A stretch of DNA of 64,000 nt, from assembly GCF_000429025.1 (NCBI RefSeq), contig NZ_KE386833.1:138582-202581 (forward strand), read 5' to 3'. Below, piece by piece: positions 41,471-49,784 of this stretch. A program made the translations under genes and the position numbers. Source of the DNA: Actinospineispora spinosispora DSM 44797. Lineage in GTDB: Bacteria; Actinomycetota; Actinomycetes; Mycobacteriales; Pseudonocardiaceae. The notes beneath the pieces were generated by a model. It did no database searches, had not been told where the DNA came from, and saw nothing but the letters and a program-made list of their open reading frames with translations. Numbering within the stretch: the first letter of the stretch is position 1; the number at the start of each line of letters is the position of its first letter.

Positions 41471-42667
41471 ATGTCACCCAGTCGCTACAGCGGATACCGG
41501 TCCTTCTCGTACCTGGACGCCGGGACCGACTACACCGAGTTCGAACCCTCGGCGGACATCGGTCGGCTGCCCCCGCACGACCTCGGGCTGACCAAGGGTG
41601 AGATCGAACGTGCCGAACGCCTGCTGGCCGACAACGTCGTGGTGTCGCTGCACGACCATCCGGTGCGACTGCCCCGGCACGCACGCACCGAGCTGCTCGA
41701 CTGGAATCGGGAGGCACGTCTCGCCTACGGCTACGAGGGGCTGAGCCGCTCGGGGCTCGACGCGGTGTTCGACAACCTCGGGTGGGGAGCCTGCGAGTCG
41801 CGCAGCGGTTGGAAGTGGGACGACGTCATCACCGACCTCGGGATGCGGTTCTGCGACTTCGCCCACCAGGACTACGTGGTGCGCGCCGAGTCGGTCGCCG
41901 ACATCCGGCGCGCCCACGCCGACGGAAGGCTCGCCGTCGTCGCCGGGCTGGAGGGCGCGGCACTGATCGAGAACGAGGTCGACCGGCTCGACGTGCTCTA
42001 CGGGCTGGGGGTGCGGCAGATCGGCATCGCCTACAGCGACGCCAACGCACTCGGCAGCGGGCTGCGGGAACACAGCGACGGAGGCCTGACCGCGCTCGGC
42101 CGCCGCGCCGTCCGGCGCATGAACCAGCTGGGCATGGCCATCGACGTGTCGCACTCGGGTGACCGGACGGCGCTCGAGGTGGTCGAGGCGAGCGAGCGAC
42201 CGGTGCTCATCACGCACGCCGGGGCACGAGGGGTCTGGGACATCCCCCGGATGAAACCCGACGAGGTCATCCGGGCCTGCGCGGAGTCCGGCGGTGTCAT
42301 CGGGATCGAGGCTGCCCCTTACACGACCGTGAGCACCCGGCACCGCAGCCACAGCATCGAGTCGGTGATGGACCATTTCCGGTACTGCGTGGACCTGGTC
42401 GGGATCGAGCACGTCGCGTTCGGGCCGGACACCTTCTTCGGTGACCACCTCGACCTGCACCACGTGATGAGCGCGAAATGGGGTGTCGCGGACACCATCC
42501 GGTCCGGCCCCGAGTTCGAGCCGGTCGAGGCCGTCGCCGGGCTGGAGAACCCGGGGGAGTGCTTCCGCAACATCACCCGCTGGCTGGTGAAACACGGCTA
42601 CCCCGACGCGGAGATCGCCGCGGTGACCGGCGGGAACGTACTGCGCGTGCTCGAGAAGATCTGGTGA
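41471..42667 (+). CDS. Membrane dipeptidase family (M19) protein
   Basis: A 398-aa renal-dipeptidase-like amidohydrolase. Supporting blocks: VSLHDHPVRLP at about 59-69, GLEGAALIE with the bridging Glu, GVRQIGIAYSD, AIDVSHSGD, LITHAGARGVWD and VAFGPDTFFGDH; the C-terminal VTGGNVLRVLEK is standard. The first metal motif reads H61-D-H63 where M19 enzymes have HxD. Start: ATG 41471 with GGAGG 10 nt upstream; ATG 41438 is an alternative adding 11 residues. It heads an operon with an MHS transporter and an M20 amidohydrolase. Confidence 0.85.
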   Translation: MSPSRYSGYRSFSYLDAGTDYTEFEPSADIGRLPPHDLGLTKGEIERAERLLADNVVVSLHDHPVRLPRHARTELLDWNREARLAYGYEGLSRSGLDAVFDNLGWGACESRSGWKWDDVITDLGMRFCDFAHQDYVVRAESVADIRRAHADGRLAVVAGLEGAALIENEVDRLDVLYGLGVRQIGIAYSDANALGSGLREHSDGGLTALGRRAVRRMNQLGMAIDVSHSGDRTALEVVEASERPVLITHAGARGVWDIPRMKPDEVIRACAESGGVIGIEAAPYTTVSTRHRSHSIESVMDHFRYCVDLVGIEHVAFGPDTFFGDHLDLHHVMSAKWGVADTIRSGPEFEPVEAVAGLENPGECFRNITRWLVKHGYPDAEIAAVTGGNVLRVLEKIW

Positions 42668-42678
42668 GGGGATCCGTC

Positions 42679-43971
42679 GTGACGACGAACAAGGTCCTCG
42701 GTGCCGCGATGATCGGCCATGCGGTGGAGTCGTACGACTTCGTGATCTACGGGGCGTCCGCGACGGTCATCGCGCGCCACTTCTTCCCGAGCGGCGACCC
42801 CACGTCGGCCATGGTGTCGACGCTGGCGGTGTACGGCCTCGCGTTCGTGGTGCGCCCGCTCGGCGCCGCGGTGTTCGGGCCCGTGGGCGACCGCCTCGGC
42901 CGACGCGCCGCGCTGTCCGCGGTGGTCCTGATCATGGCGGTGTCGACCGCGGCGATCGCCGTGCTGCCGACCTACGGCTCGGCCGGCGCTCTCGCGCCGT
43001 TGCTGCTGTTGTGTTGCCGGCTGGCGCAGGGCATCTCGATGGGGGCGGAGTACACGAGTGCCGCCTCCTACGTCATGGAGCAGGCACCGGTGCGGCGACG
43101 CGGGCTCTGGGTCAGCGTCGTGAACAGCGCGACCTTCGTCGGTTCGGCGTTCGCGGCCCTCGCGCTGCTGGCCCTGCGGCTGGCCTCGCCGGAGGCGTAC
43201 GCCGACTGGACCTGGCGGCTCGCGTTCCTGCTCGGCGGCGTCATGGCGCTGGTCGGTCTCTACATGCGGCTGCGCCTGGAGGAGACGGCGACGTTCCGCG
43301 CCCTCGAGGAGTCCGGTGCGATCGCGGTGCGGCCGGTGCGGGAGTCCTTCCGCGACTGGCGGCTGTTCCTGCTGTTGTTCACGATCTTCGCGCTGCTCGC
43401 CGTCGTCGTGCACAACCTGCTCGGCTACTTTCCCACGTACCTGGCCACGACCGGTGCCGTCGCGGAGGACACCGTCCTGATCGCCGGGGTCGTGGCGCTG
43501 CTGGTCTGCGCCGCGGCGTGCGTGCTGACCGGTGTGCTCGTCGACCGGTACGGCCGCAGGCCGGTGCTGGTGGCCGGGGTGCTGCTCGCGACGGTGGGTT
43601 CGGTCCCGGCCTACTTGCTGGCGGGTGGCGGGACGCTGCTCACCACGCTCGGCGCGGAGATTCTCCTGGTGCTGCCCGCCGCGGTCGTCGGGATGTCGGC
43701 GACGATCGTCGCGGTCGAGATCGTGCCGCCGCACATCCGGGCGACCAGCACGGCACTCGCCTACAACGTGGCGTACGCGGTGTTCGGCGGCACGGCCCCG
43801 ATCCTCGGCGCGTTGCTCACCTCCTGGTTCGGTCGCCTGGCTCCCGGCGTCTACATCTCGGCGCTGGCGGTGATCGCGCTGGTCGTCGTGCTCGTCGCGC
43901 TGCCGGAGACGCGGGAGGAACCGGTGGGCACCCCTGATCCGCTGGTTGCCGACGTACGGGAGGCGTCATGA
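42679..43971 (+). CDS. MHS family MFS metabolite:proton symporter
   Basis: A 430-aa transporter of the metabolite:H+ symporter group (ShiA/ProP/KgtP type). N-terminal GHAVESYDFVIYGASAT and the A motif GPVGDRLGRRAALSA are typical, as is GISMGAEYTSAASYVMEQAP. GTG at 42679 with GAGGGG upstream, 11 nt after the dipeptidase stop. It probably imports an organic acid, amino acid conjugate or dipeptide used by its operon partners; the last codons overlap the next gene (ATGA). Confidence 0.9.
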   Translation: MTTNKVLGAAMIGHAVESYDFVIYGASATVIARHFFPSGDPTSAMVSTLAVYGLAFVVRPLGAAVFGPVGDRLGRRAALSAVVLIMAVSTAAIAVLPTYGSAGALAPLLLLCCRLAQGISMGAEYTSAASYVMEQAPVRRRGLWVSVVNSATFVGSAFAALALLALRLASPEAYADWTWRLAFLLGGVMALVGLYMRLRLEETATFRALEESGAIAVRPVRESFRDWRLFLLLFTIFALLAVVVHNLLGYFPTYLATTGAVAEDTVLIAGVVALLVCAAACVLTGVLVDRYGRRPVLVAGVLLATVGSVPAYLLAGGGTLLTTLGAEILLVLPAAVVGMSATIVAVEIVPPHIRATSTALAYNVAYAVFGGTAPILGALLTSWFGRLAPGVYISALAVIALVVVLVALPETREEPVGTPDPLVADVREAS

Positions 43972-45143
43972 CCTCGGTGAAGGAACGGATCGCCGCCGAG
44001 TTCGCCCGGCACGAACCCGCGGTCGTCGATCTGTCGCGGCGGATCGGGGCGGACCCGGAGATCGCGTTCGAGGAGCACCGGACGGCCGCCGCCGTCGTCG
44101 AGCTGCTCACCGCGCACGGTGGGTTCGACGTCGAGCGGGGCATCGCGGGTCTCGACACCGCGTTCTCCGCGACGGTCGGCACCGGGCCGCTGGCGATCGG
44201 GCTGTGCGCCGAGCTGGACGCGCTGCCGGGGATCGGGCACGGCTGCGCACACAACGTCATCACCGGTGCGTCGGTCGCGGCGGCGCTCGCGCTGGCCCCG
44301 GTCGCGGACGAGCTGGGTCTCACGGTCCGGCTCCTCGGCACGCCGGCGGAAGAGGTGCTGACCGGCAAGGCGATCATGCTGCGCGAAGGCGCTTTCGACG
44401 GTCTGCACGCCGCGATGATGATGCACCCGACGCTGAAGGACATGGCCACGCCGCACATCCGCGCGGTCCGGCACTGGTCGATCGCCTACCGAGGACGCAC
44501 CGCGCACGCGTCGCGCCCGTTCGAAGCGCTCAACGCCGCGGACGCGGTGACCGTCGCCCAGGTGGCGATCGGGTTGCTGCGCCAGCAGAAACGGGACGCG
44601 GACCGGGTGCACACCTGGGTCAAGGAGGCGGGCACGGCCGTCAACGTCATCGCGGGCGCCGCGACGGTCGAGTGCATGGTCCGGGCGGACGGGCTCGCGG
44701 ACGTCGACCTGCTGTGGCCCCGGGTGCGCCGCTGCTTCGAGGCGGGTGCACTCGCCTCGGGGGTGTCGATGGAGGTCACCGAGGTCGCATCCGCCAACGG
44801 CTTCCGGCACGACCACGACCTGGCCGGGTTGTTCCAGTCGAACGCCGAGGCGTTGGGCCGGACCTTCCCCGACTACGCCGACCGTTCGCTGGGATCGACG
44901 GACATGGCCGAGGTGTCGGTCCATCTGCCGGCGATCCATCCGGTGCTGTCCTTCGACTCACCGCCCGAGGACGGCAACCACACCGCCGCGTTCGCGCGCG
45001 CCGCCTCCGGGCCCGAGGGCGCGCGGGCGATCCACGACGGCGGCCTCGCGCTGGCCTGGACGATCGCCGACGCCGCGCGGGACGAGACCCTGCGCGGCCG
45101 CCTCATCGGTCCCGGCCCGTTCGTGTGGGCTCCGGCGAGCTGA
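43968..45143 (+). CDS. M20 family amidohydrolase (AbgB/IAA-amino-acid hydrolase type)
   Basis: A 391-aa M20D-like amidohydrolase. Metal-binding blocks GIGHGCAHN, GTPAEEV, MMHPTLKD and the C-terminal GNHTAAF; the lid domain is intact (HASRPFEALNAADAV). Related enzymes cleave amide conjugates such as p-aminobenzoyl-glutamate, N-acyl or indole-acetyl amino acids. Translationally coupled to the MHS transporter by ATGA, suggesting import followed by hydrolysis of an amide conjugate. A large palindrome follows the stop. Confidence 0.9.
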   Translation: MTSVKERIAAEFARHEPAVVDLSRRIGADPEIAFEEHRTAAAVVELLTAHGGFDVERGIAGLDTAFSATVGTGPLAIGLCAELDALPGIGHGCAHNVITGASVAAALALAPVADELGLTVRLLGTPAEEVLTGKAIMLREGAFDGLHAAMMMHPTLKDMATPHIRAVRHWSIAYRGRTAHASRPFEALNAADAVTVAQVAIGLLRQQKRDADRVHTWVKEAGTAVNVIAGAATVECMVRADGLADVDLLWPRVRRCFEAGALASGVSMEVTEVASANGFRHDHDLAGLFQSNAEALGRTFPDYADRSLGSTDMAEVSVHLPAIHPVLSFDSPPEDGNHTAAFARAASGPEGARAIHDGGLALAWTIADAARDETLRGRLIGPGPFVWAPAS

Positions 45144-45175
45144 CCGGCGACCTCGCAGAGCATCCGGTATGTGAG

Positions 45176-45249
45176 CCACACCGCGCACCGTAAGTCCACA
45201 CCGCGCTATGTGCACATAGCGCGGTGTGAGCACATGGTGCGCGGTGTGG
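45176..45249. terminator. Nested perfect palindromes between convergent genes
   Basis: Outer arms 45176-45189 and 45236-45249 (14 bp, perfect) enclose a 32-bp perfect palindrome at 45197-45228 (16-bp arms, no loop). Inner and outer arms share CACACCGCGC, so this decamer occurs twice per strand. It lies between the convergent M20 and amidase genes and could act as a two-way terminator. Confidence 0.75.
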
Positions 45250-45281
45250 GACGAGAAGGGCACGAGTCGGCTCCAGCGGTC

Positions 45282-46694
45282 TCAGACGATGACCGGGGTG
45301 AGGGACTCGCCCATCCACCGCGCGATAGCGACGGTGTGAGCGTCGGTCCCTGGCTGGCCCATGACCTGCAGGCCGAACGGGAGGCCGTCCACCCCCATGA
45401 GAGGGACGTTCACCGAGGGAGCGCCCAGCAGCGAGCTCGGGAAGTTGAACCCGGGGTCCCCGGTGGGCCAGCGGGCCGGCGGCTCGCCGGGCACGTCGCC
45501 GGCCCAGACCGGCGCCGGTCCGCTGGAGGTCGGCAACAGGACGGCGTCCACCCTCGGCCCGAGGAGCGCGTAGGTGGCGGTCACGGCAGCGCGGGTGCGG
45601 AGTGACTCCTCGTAGCCCGCAGCGCCGAGCCGGTCCGCGGTGTCGAAGAAGAACCGCGTGGCCCGCGCGCTGAACCCGTCGGGGTGGTCCGCCGCGATGT
45701 CCCGGAACGCCCACGAGTGCTCCCACGCCAGGATCCCGCTGCCCAGGTCGGTGACACCGACGAGGGCGTGCTCGAACCGTTCCACGACGGCGTCGCCACC
45801 GCGGCGCAGTACCCTCACCCCAGAGGCTTCGACCTGGTCGACGATCTGCTCGAACGCCCGTCGGCTCAGCGGGTCCAGCCTGTCCCAGGCCTCGGTCTCG
45901 ACGACCGCGACGGTGCCCGGCATGCGCGCGGGCGGCGGAGCGGCCGGACCCTGCAGCGCGGGCCGGCCGGGGTCGCCCCCGGCACGCGAGGCGATCGCGA
46001 TCGCCACCAGCCACATGTCCTCCGGTGACCCGGCGTGCACGCCGTGGGAGGTCATGCTCGCGGTCTGCCGCTCACCGCGGTTGATCGCGCCCTGCGTCGG
46101 TTTGAGGCCCCACACGCCGTTGAAGCTCGCCGGTCGCATGAGAGAGCCGCCGGTCTGCGTGGCGATCGCCGCCGGAACCATGCGTGCCCCGACGGCGGCG
46201 CCCGACCCGGAGGAGGAACCGCCCGGTGTGCGACGTGGGTCGAAGGGATTCGTCGTCGGGCTGGGCTCGGGCCCGCCCAGCTCCGTGGTCACCGTCTTCC
46301 CGAGCACGATGGCCCCGGCCTGCCGCAGTGCCCACACCGCGGCGTTGTCCCGCCTCGGGAAGTTTCCCGCGAAGGCCTTGCAGCCCATCTGGGTGGGCAT
46401 GTCCCGCGTCTCCAGCAGGTCCTTGATGCCGATCGGCAGGCCGTCGATCGGGGACAGCGGCCGACCCCGGCGCCAGCGCGCTGTGCTGGCGTCCGCCTGC
46501 TGCCGTGCACCTTCCTCGTTGCGCACGACCCAGGCCCGCACGACCGGTTCGCGTTCCGCGATGGTCGCGAGACATCGCTCCAGGTACTCGCGCGGGGAGT
46601 CCGTGCCGTCGCGGAAGGCCTCGGCCGCGGTGTGGAAGCGCAGGCCTTCGAACGTCGCGGGGTCATAGCGGACGACGGCGGGTGCGGACGTCAT
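45282..46694 (-). CDS. Amidase signature family amidase
   Basis: A 470-aa amidase with the Ser-cisSer-Lys triad: Lys in IGIKDLLE, cis-Ser and nucleophile Ser in PGGSSSGSGAAVGARM and TQTGGSLMRPAS. Family members hydrolyse aryl or alkyl amides, or act in GatA. The C-terminal PFGLQVMGQPGTDA is standard, and no gatB/gatC is present, so this is a catabolic amidase. GAGGAG precedes the ATG at 46694. The cluster motif lies 46-77 bp upstream of its start. Confidence 0.92.
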   Translation of the reverse strand: MTSAPAVVRYDPATFEGLRFHTAAEAFRDGTDSPREYLERCLATIAEREPVVRAWVVRNEEGARQQADASTARWRRGRPLSPIDGLPIGIKDLLETRDMPTQMGCKAFAGNFPRRDNAAVWALRQAGAIVLGKTVTTELGGPEPSPTTNPFDPRRTPGGSSSGSGAAVGARMVPAAIATQTGGSLMRPASFNGVWGLKPTQGAINRGERQTASMTSHGVHAGSPEDMWLVAIAIASRAGGDPGRPALQGPAAPPPARMPGTVAVVETEAWDRLDPLSRRAFEQIVDQVEASGVRVLRRGGDAVVERFEHALVGVTDLGSGILAWEHSWAFRDIAADHPDGFSARATRFFFDTADRLGAAGYEESLRTRAAVTATYALLGPRVDAVLLPTSSGPAPVWAGDVPGEPPARWPTGDPGFNFPSSLLGAPSVNVPLMGVDGLPFGLQVMGQPGTDAHTVAIARWMGESLTPVIV

Positions 46695-46739
46695 GGTCGT
46701 CTCCTCACTCTCGGTGCACGACAGTGTGTGCATCATAGC

Positions 46740-46771
46740 GGCACAACCATGCTGCATAATGGTACGAATCG
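46740..46771. promoter_or_regulatory. 32-bp IclR-cluster motif upstream of amidase
   Basis: GGCAC, 3 nt, CATGCTG, 6 nt, GGTACGAAT. Best match to the site at 41403-41434. A partial tandem copy (TGCATCATAGCGGCAC) begins just to its left. Confidence 0.55.
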
Positions 46772-46880
46772 AGAGATTTCGAGGTGAGGCGTTCCAGGAG
46801 CCGTCGCACGATCGGCTGCAGCTCGCTCGTTGATGCCCGGACCGTGGTAAATATGTTCCCCACGGGGCAAATGGGGTCAG

Positions 46881-46898
46881 TGAGACTAATGAGTCTCA
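46881..46898. promoter_or_regulatory. Perfect 18-bp palindrome before small membrane protein gene
   Basis: TGAGACT-AATG-AGTCTCA with perfect 7-bp arms, 35 nt before the start at 46933. It is a likely operator or regulatory hairpin. I cannot name the binding protein. Confidence 0.45.
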
Positions 46899-46932
46899 AG
46901 CTGATGCTGTGACATGGACGGTGAGTTCGCGC

Positions 46933-47163
46933 GTGAACCTCAAGAAGCTGCTCGGGATCGTCGCGGTCGTCTTCGTGCTGTTCTGGATCATTTCCGCGCC
47001 GACCAGTGCGAGCGGATCCATGAACCACATGATGTCCAACCTGAACGACGCCGGCAGTTCGATGACCACCTTCATGGGCAACCTGCTCGGCGGCGGCAGC
47101 AGCGGGGACAGCGGGTACAGCCGACGGCACAACGACGACAGGTCGGACATCTACCGGCGCTGA
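46933..47163 (+). CDS. Small single-helix membrane protein
   Basis: A 76-aa protein with one strong hydrophobic helix at about residues 6-22 (LLGIVAVVFVLFWIISAP), followed by a Gly/Ser-rich, finally Arg/Asp-rich tail. I recognise the pattern from short conserved hypothetical proteins of actinobacteria but know no function. GTG 46933 is preceded by GGTGAG; GTG starts 24 and 12 nt upstream are alternatives. It stands alone between the amidase promoter and the efflux operon. Confidence 0.7.
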   Translation: MNLKKLLGIVAVVFVLFWIISAPTSASGSMNHMMSNLNDAGSSMTTFMGNLLGGGSSGDSGYSRRHNDDRSDIYRR

Positions 47164-47221
47164 CTCCGAACAGTCCGACCGAGCAGCGCGAGGTCGGGGT
47201 GACCACGGGAGCCGTGTGGGG

Positions 47222-48049
47222 TCAGCTCCGGTGGATGTGGACGGTGACGTTCTGTCCGGGGGTGACCCGGGCGTCACCGGTGTGTGTGAAGAGGATCTTG
47301 ACGGGGATGTACTGGTCGACCCGTTGCGGGTTCTGCGGGTCGGTGTCGGGGCCCGGGTAGATCGGCTGCTCGTGGCTGAGCGGGTCTGTGCCCGAGTCGT
47401 TCTCCAGCTCCGACGCCCCGGCGGAGGCCGCACCGATGACCGCCACCGTCCCGGTCACCGGCACGTCCGGTGCGGAGTCGACCACGATGTCGACCGAGGC
47501 ACCGAGTCTCACCCCGGAGATCTCCTCTTCCGGCACCCGAGCGGTGACATAGATGCTGGTGGGCTCGTAGGCAACGGCCAGCAGAGTTCCCTCGGTGACA
47601 TATGTTCCCTCGGTGACCATGGTCTGGGCCACCGTGCCCGCGCCGGGGGAGCGGATCGGTTTCTTGGGCTGGGCTCCACTGCCCTGGACCTCGATCCGGC
47701 CGACCTGTTCGTGGGGACGTATCGGGGTGCCCATGTCCAGGCCCCAGTCCATGACCACGCCGGTGCCGGGTGCGTTGATCTGCACGGCGTCGCCGTCGAC
47801 CTGTGCGTTGTCCGCGATCACCCACAGCCGGTCGGTCGTCAGGTACCGGGTGCCCAGGGTCGCTACTTCCAGCAGGGCGAGCACCACGACGGCCGCTACT
47901 CCGATCTTCGTCGTCCGGGTCCAGGGGCGGCGGGAGGACGTCGGCGATGTCCGGTCGACGGGACCGTCCTGGGGCGAGGCGTCGACGGGTGAGGCCTCCT
48001 CGGGCGGTGCCGGGGAGGGCGAGGTCGGTGTTGTCGTGGAACTGGTCAT
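47222..48049 (-). CDS. HlyD/EmrA-like efflux adaptor
   Basis: A 275-aa membrane-fusion-type protein: a Ser/Pro/Thr-rich cytoplasmic N-terminus (1-42), one transmembrane helix (about 48-66, IGVAAVVVLALLEVATLGT), then barrel-sandwich strands (NAQVDGDAVQINAPGTGVV and SPGAGTVAQTMVTEGTYV). The long coiled-coil of Gram-negative EmrA is absent, consistent with a Gram-positive envelope. It follows the DHA2 pump by 1 nt, so the two form an EmrAB-like system. Confidence 0.82.
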   Translation of the reverse strand: MTSSTTTPTSPSPAPPEEASPVDASPQDGPVDRTSPTSSRRPWTRTTKIGVAAVVVLALLEVATLGTRYLTTDRLWVIADNAQVDGDAVQINAPGTGVVMDWGLDMGTPIRPHEQVGRIEVQGSGAQPKKPIRSPGAGTVAQTMVTEGTYVTEGTLLAVAYEPTSIYVTARVPEEEISGVRLGASVDIVVDSAPDVPVTGTVAVIGAASAGASELENDSGTDPLSHEQPIYPGPDTDPQNPQRVDQYIPVKILFTHTGDARVTPGQNVTVHIHRS

Positions 48050-48050
48050 C

Positions 48051-49640
48051 TCAGTGCGCCGCCGGTTTCTGGCCGTCCGGGGCTACCGGCCGGCCGGTTG
48101 GCAGGGTCAGGGCCAGTAGCGAAGCCGCCAGGACCAGGACAGCAGCGACCAGGAACCCGTTGGCGAAGGACAGGGTCTGCGCCTCGTTGTTGAGCTGTTG
48201 CCACACACCCAGCAGGCCCCTCGGTCCCTCCTGCGCCATCTGCGAGAGGGCCTGGTCGCCGTTGGCTCCTCGGCTGGGCATGAGGGCTGCCCGGTCGGCG
48301 TAGAACTGGGCGTGTTTGGCGTTGATCAGTGCGGTGATCACGGCGATGCTGAACGCCTGGCTGATGCGTTGGAACAGGGTGTTCAACGCGCCGCCGTCGT
48401 CACCCATCGACGGTGGCAGGGCCGCGAGGCCCCCGGTCATGATCGGCATCATGCCGAGTCCCAGGCCGAGACCCACCACGCACTGGGCGATGATCAGATG
48501 CTCCACCGTGGTGTCGGGCCGCATCTGCGCGAGCATGAACAGCCCGGCCCCGGTCAGGAACATCCCGATCGCGGCAGGCCAGCGTGAGCCGATGGCGTCG
48601 TAGATCCGCCCGGCGATCGGCATCAGCACCATGATCACGAGGGCGTAGGGCAGGGTGATCAGCCCGGTCTGCCAAGGGGTCTTGCCTTGCACCGCCTGGA
48701 GGAACTGCGGCACGTTGAACAACATCGCGAACATGCCGCAGAACAGCACCCCGATCAGGATCAGGGACTTGACGAAGGCGATGTTGCCGAGCGCGCGCAG
48801 GTTGAGCAAAGGATGTTCCACCTGCAGCTCGATCACCACCCAGATGATGATCATGTTGGTGCCCAGCGCGAACAGTCCCAGGACGCTGTAGCTGCCCCAG
48901 CCCCAGGTGCTGCCTTTCTCCAGGGCCAGCAGCAGGGCGAACAGCCCGACCACGATGGTGAAGAAGCCGGCCTTGTCCAGCGGTGCGCCTCGCTTACCGT
49001 GGTCGGTGGGCAGCACGTACAGGGCGGCCAGCACGGCCAGCACTCCGATCGGCACGTTGACCCAGTAGATGTAGGGCCAGCTCATGTACTCCACGAAGTA
49101 GCCGCCCAGAGCTGGTCCGACGCCGGGGGCCAGCGACACGCCGAGACCGTAGAGGCCCATCGCCGCGCCGATCTTGGCCGGCGGCACCATCCGGTAGACC
49201 AGCACGATGCAGGTGACCGGGATCATCCCGCCGGGGATGGCCTGGAGAACCCGGAACACGATCATCTCGCCGAGCGAGGTGGAGAAGCCGCACAGCAGGG
49301 AGAAGAAGGTGAACAGGGCCATCGACCACACGTACAGCCGCTTCTGCCCCACCCGGTTGCCCACCCAGGCGCTGATCGGGACCACCGCGCCCTCGGTCAG
49401 GCCGTAGGCGGTGGAGATCCACTGGGCGTCCTCGATCGTTGCCCCGAAGTCCTTGCGGATGTTCGTGATGGCGATGTTGACGATGGTGATGTCCAGGACC
49501 GCCATGAACATGCCCAGGATCAGCACCGCGAGTGGCAGACCCCAGGCGGCGGCCGCTGGTCCCGGCGGCCGAGGGGACGGCGGCGCGGGACTGGGTGCGG
49601 CCGTCCGGCTCACGGACTCGTCCGTGGGGGCGGCGGTCAT
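48051..49640 (-). CDS. DHA2 family MFS exporter (EmrB-like)
   Basis: A 529-aa EmrB/QacA-type pump with a disordered Pro/Ala-rich N-terminus (1-32) before the first helix (LPLAVLILGMFMAVLDITIV). Motif A GNRVGQKRLYVWS, motif C GLGVSLAPGVGPALGG. The ATG at 49640 has GAGGTGG upstream and is preferred to a far longer open frame. It probably works with the adaptor encoded next to it. Divergent from a TetR gene and separated by a 144-bp region holding palindromes. Confidence 0.9.
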   Translation of the reverse strand: MTAAPTDESVSRTAAPSPAPPSPRPPGPAAAAWGLPLAVLILGMFMAVLDITIVNIAITNIRKDFGATIEDAQWISTAYGLTEGAVVPISAWVGNRVGQKRLYVWSMALFTFFSLLCGFSTSLGEMIVFRVLQAIPGGMIPVTCIVLVYRMVPPAKIGAAMGLYGLGVSLAPGVGPALGGYFVEYMSWPYIYWVNVPIGVLAVLAALYVLPTDHGKRGAPLDKAGFFTIVVGLFALLLALEKGSTWGWGSYSVLGLFALGTNMIIIWVVIELQVEHPLLNLRALGNIAFVKSLILIGVLFCGMFAMLFNVPQFLQAVQGKTPWQTGLITLPYALVIMVLMPIAGRIYDAIGSRWPAAIGMFLTGAGLFMLAQMRPDTTVEHLIIAQCVVGLGLGLGMMPIMTGGLAALPPSMGDDGGALNTLFQRISQAFSIAVITALINAKHAQFYADRAALMPSRGANGDQALSQMAQEGPRGLLGVWQQLNNEAQTLSFANGFLVAAVLVLAASLLALTLPTGRPVAPDGQKPAAH

Positions 49641-49734
49641 CGATGCCACCTCGGACCACGGCCGGGGGAGCTTGCCGACCTGCGCGTGCCGCTCATTCCT
49701 CCATCGTGCTTTCGATCCCACGAGTTCGCAATAA

Positions 49735-49778
49735 GAAACCACCGGTTTCGTTAATGAGACGCTGGCCACTAGTACTAT
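49735..49778. promoter_or_regulatory. TetR operator candidates and leaderless TetR promoter
   Basis: GAAACC-ACC-GGTTTC (49735-49749) is a perfect 15-bp palindrome; GTTTC and GAGAC form a second imperfect one just to the right. TACTAT at 49773-49778 lies 6 nt before the TetR ATG, consistent with a leaderless transcript. Confidence 0.55.
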
Positions 49779-49784
49779 GTCGTC

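Noticed and set aside
45282..46694. GatA subunit of the tRNA amidotransferase
   Set aside because: No gatB or gatC nearby and the gene lies in a catabolic cluster.
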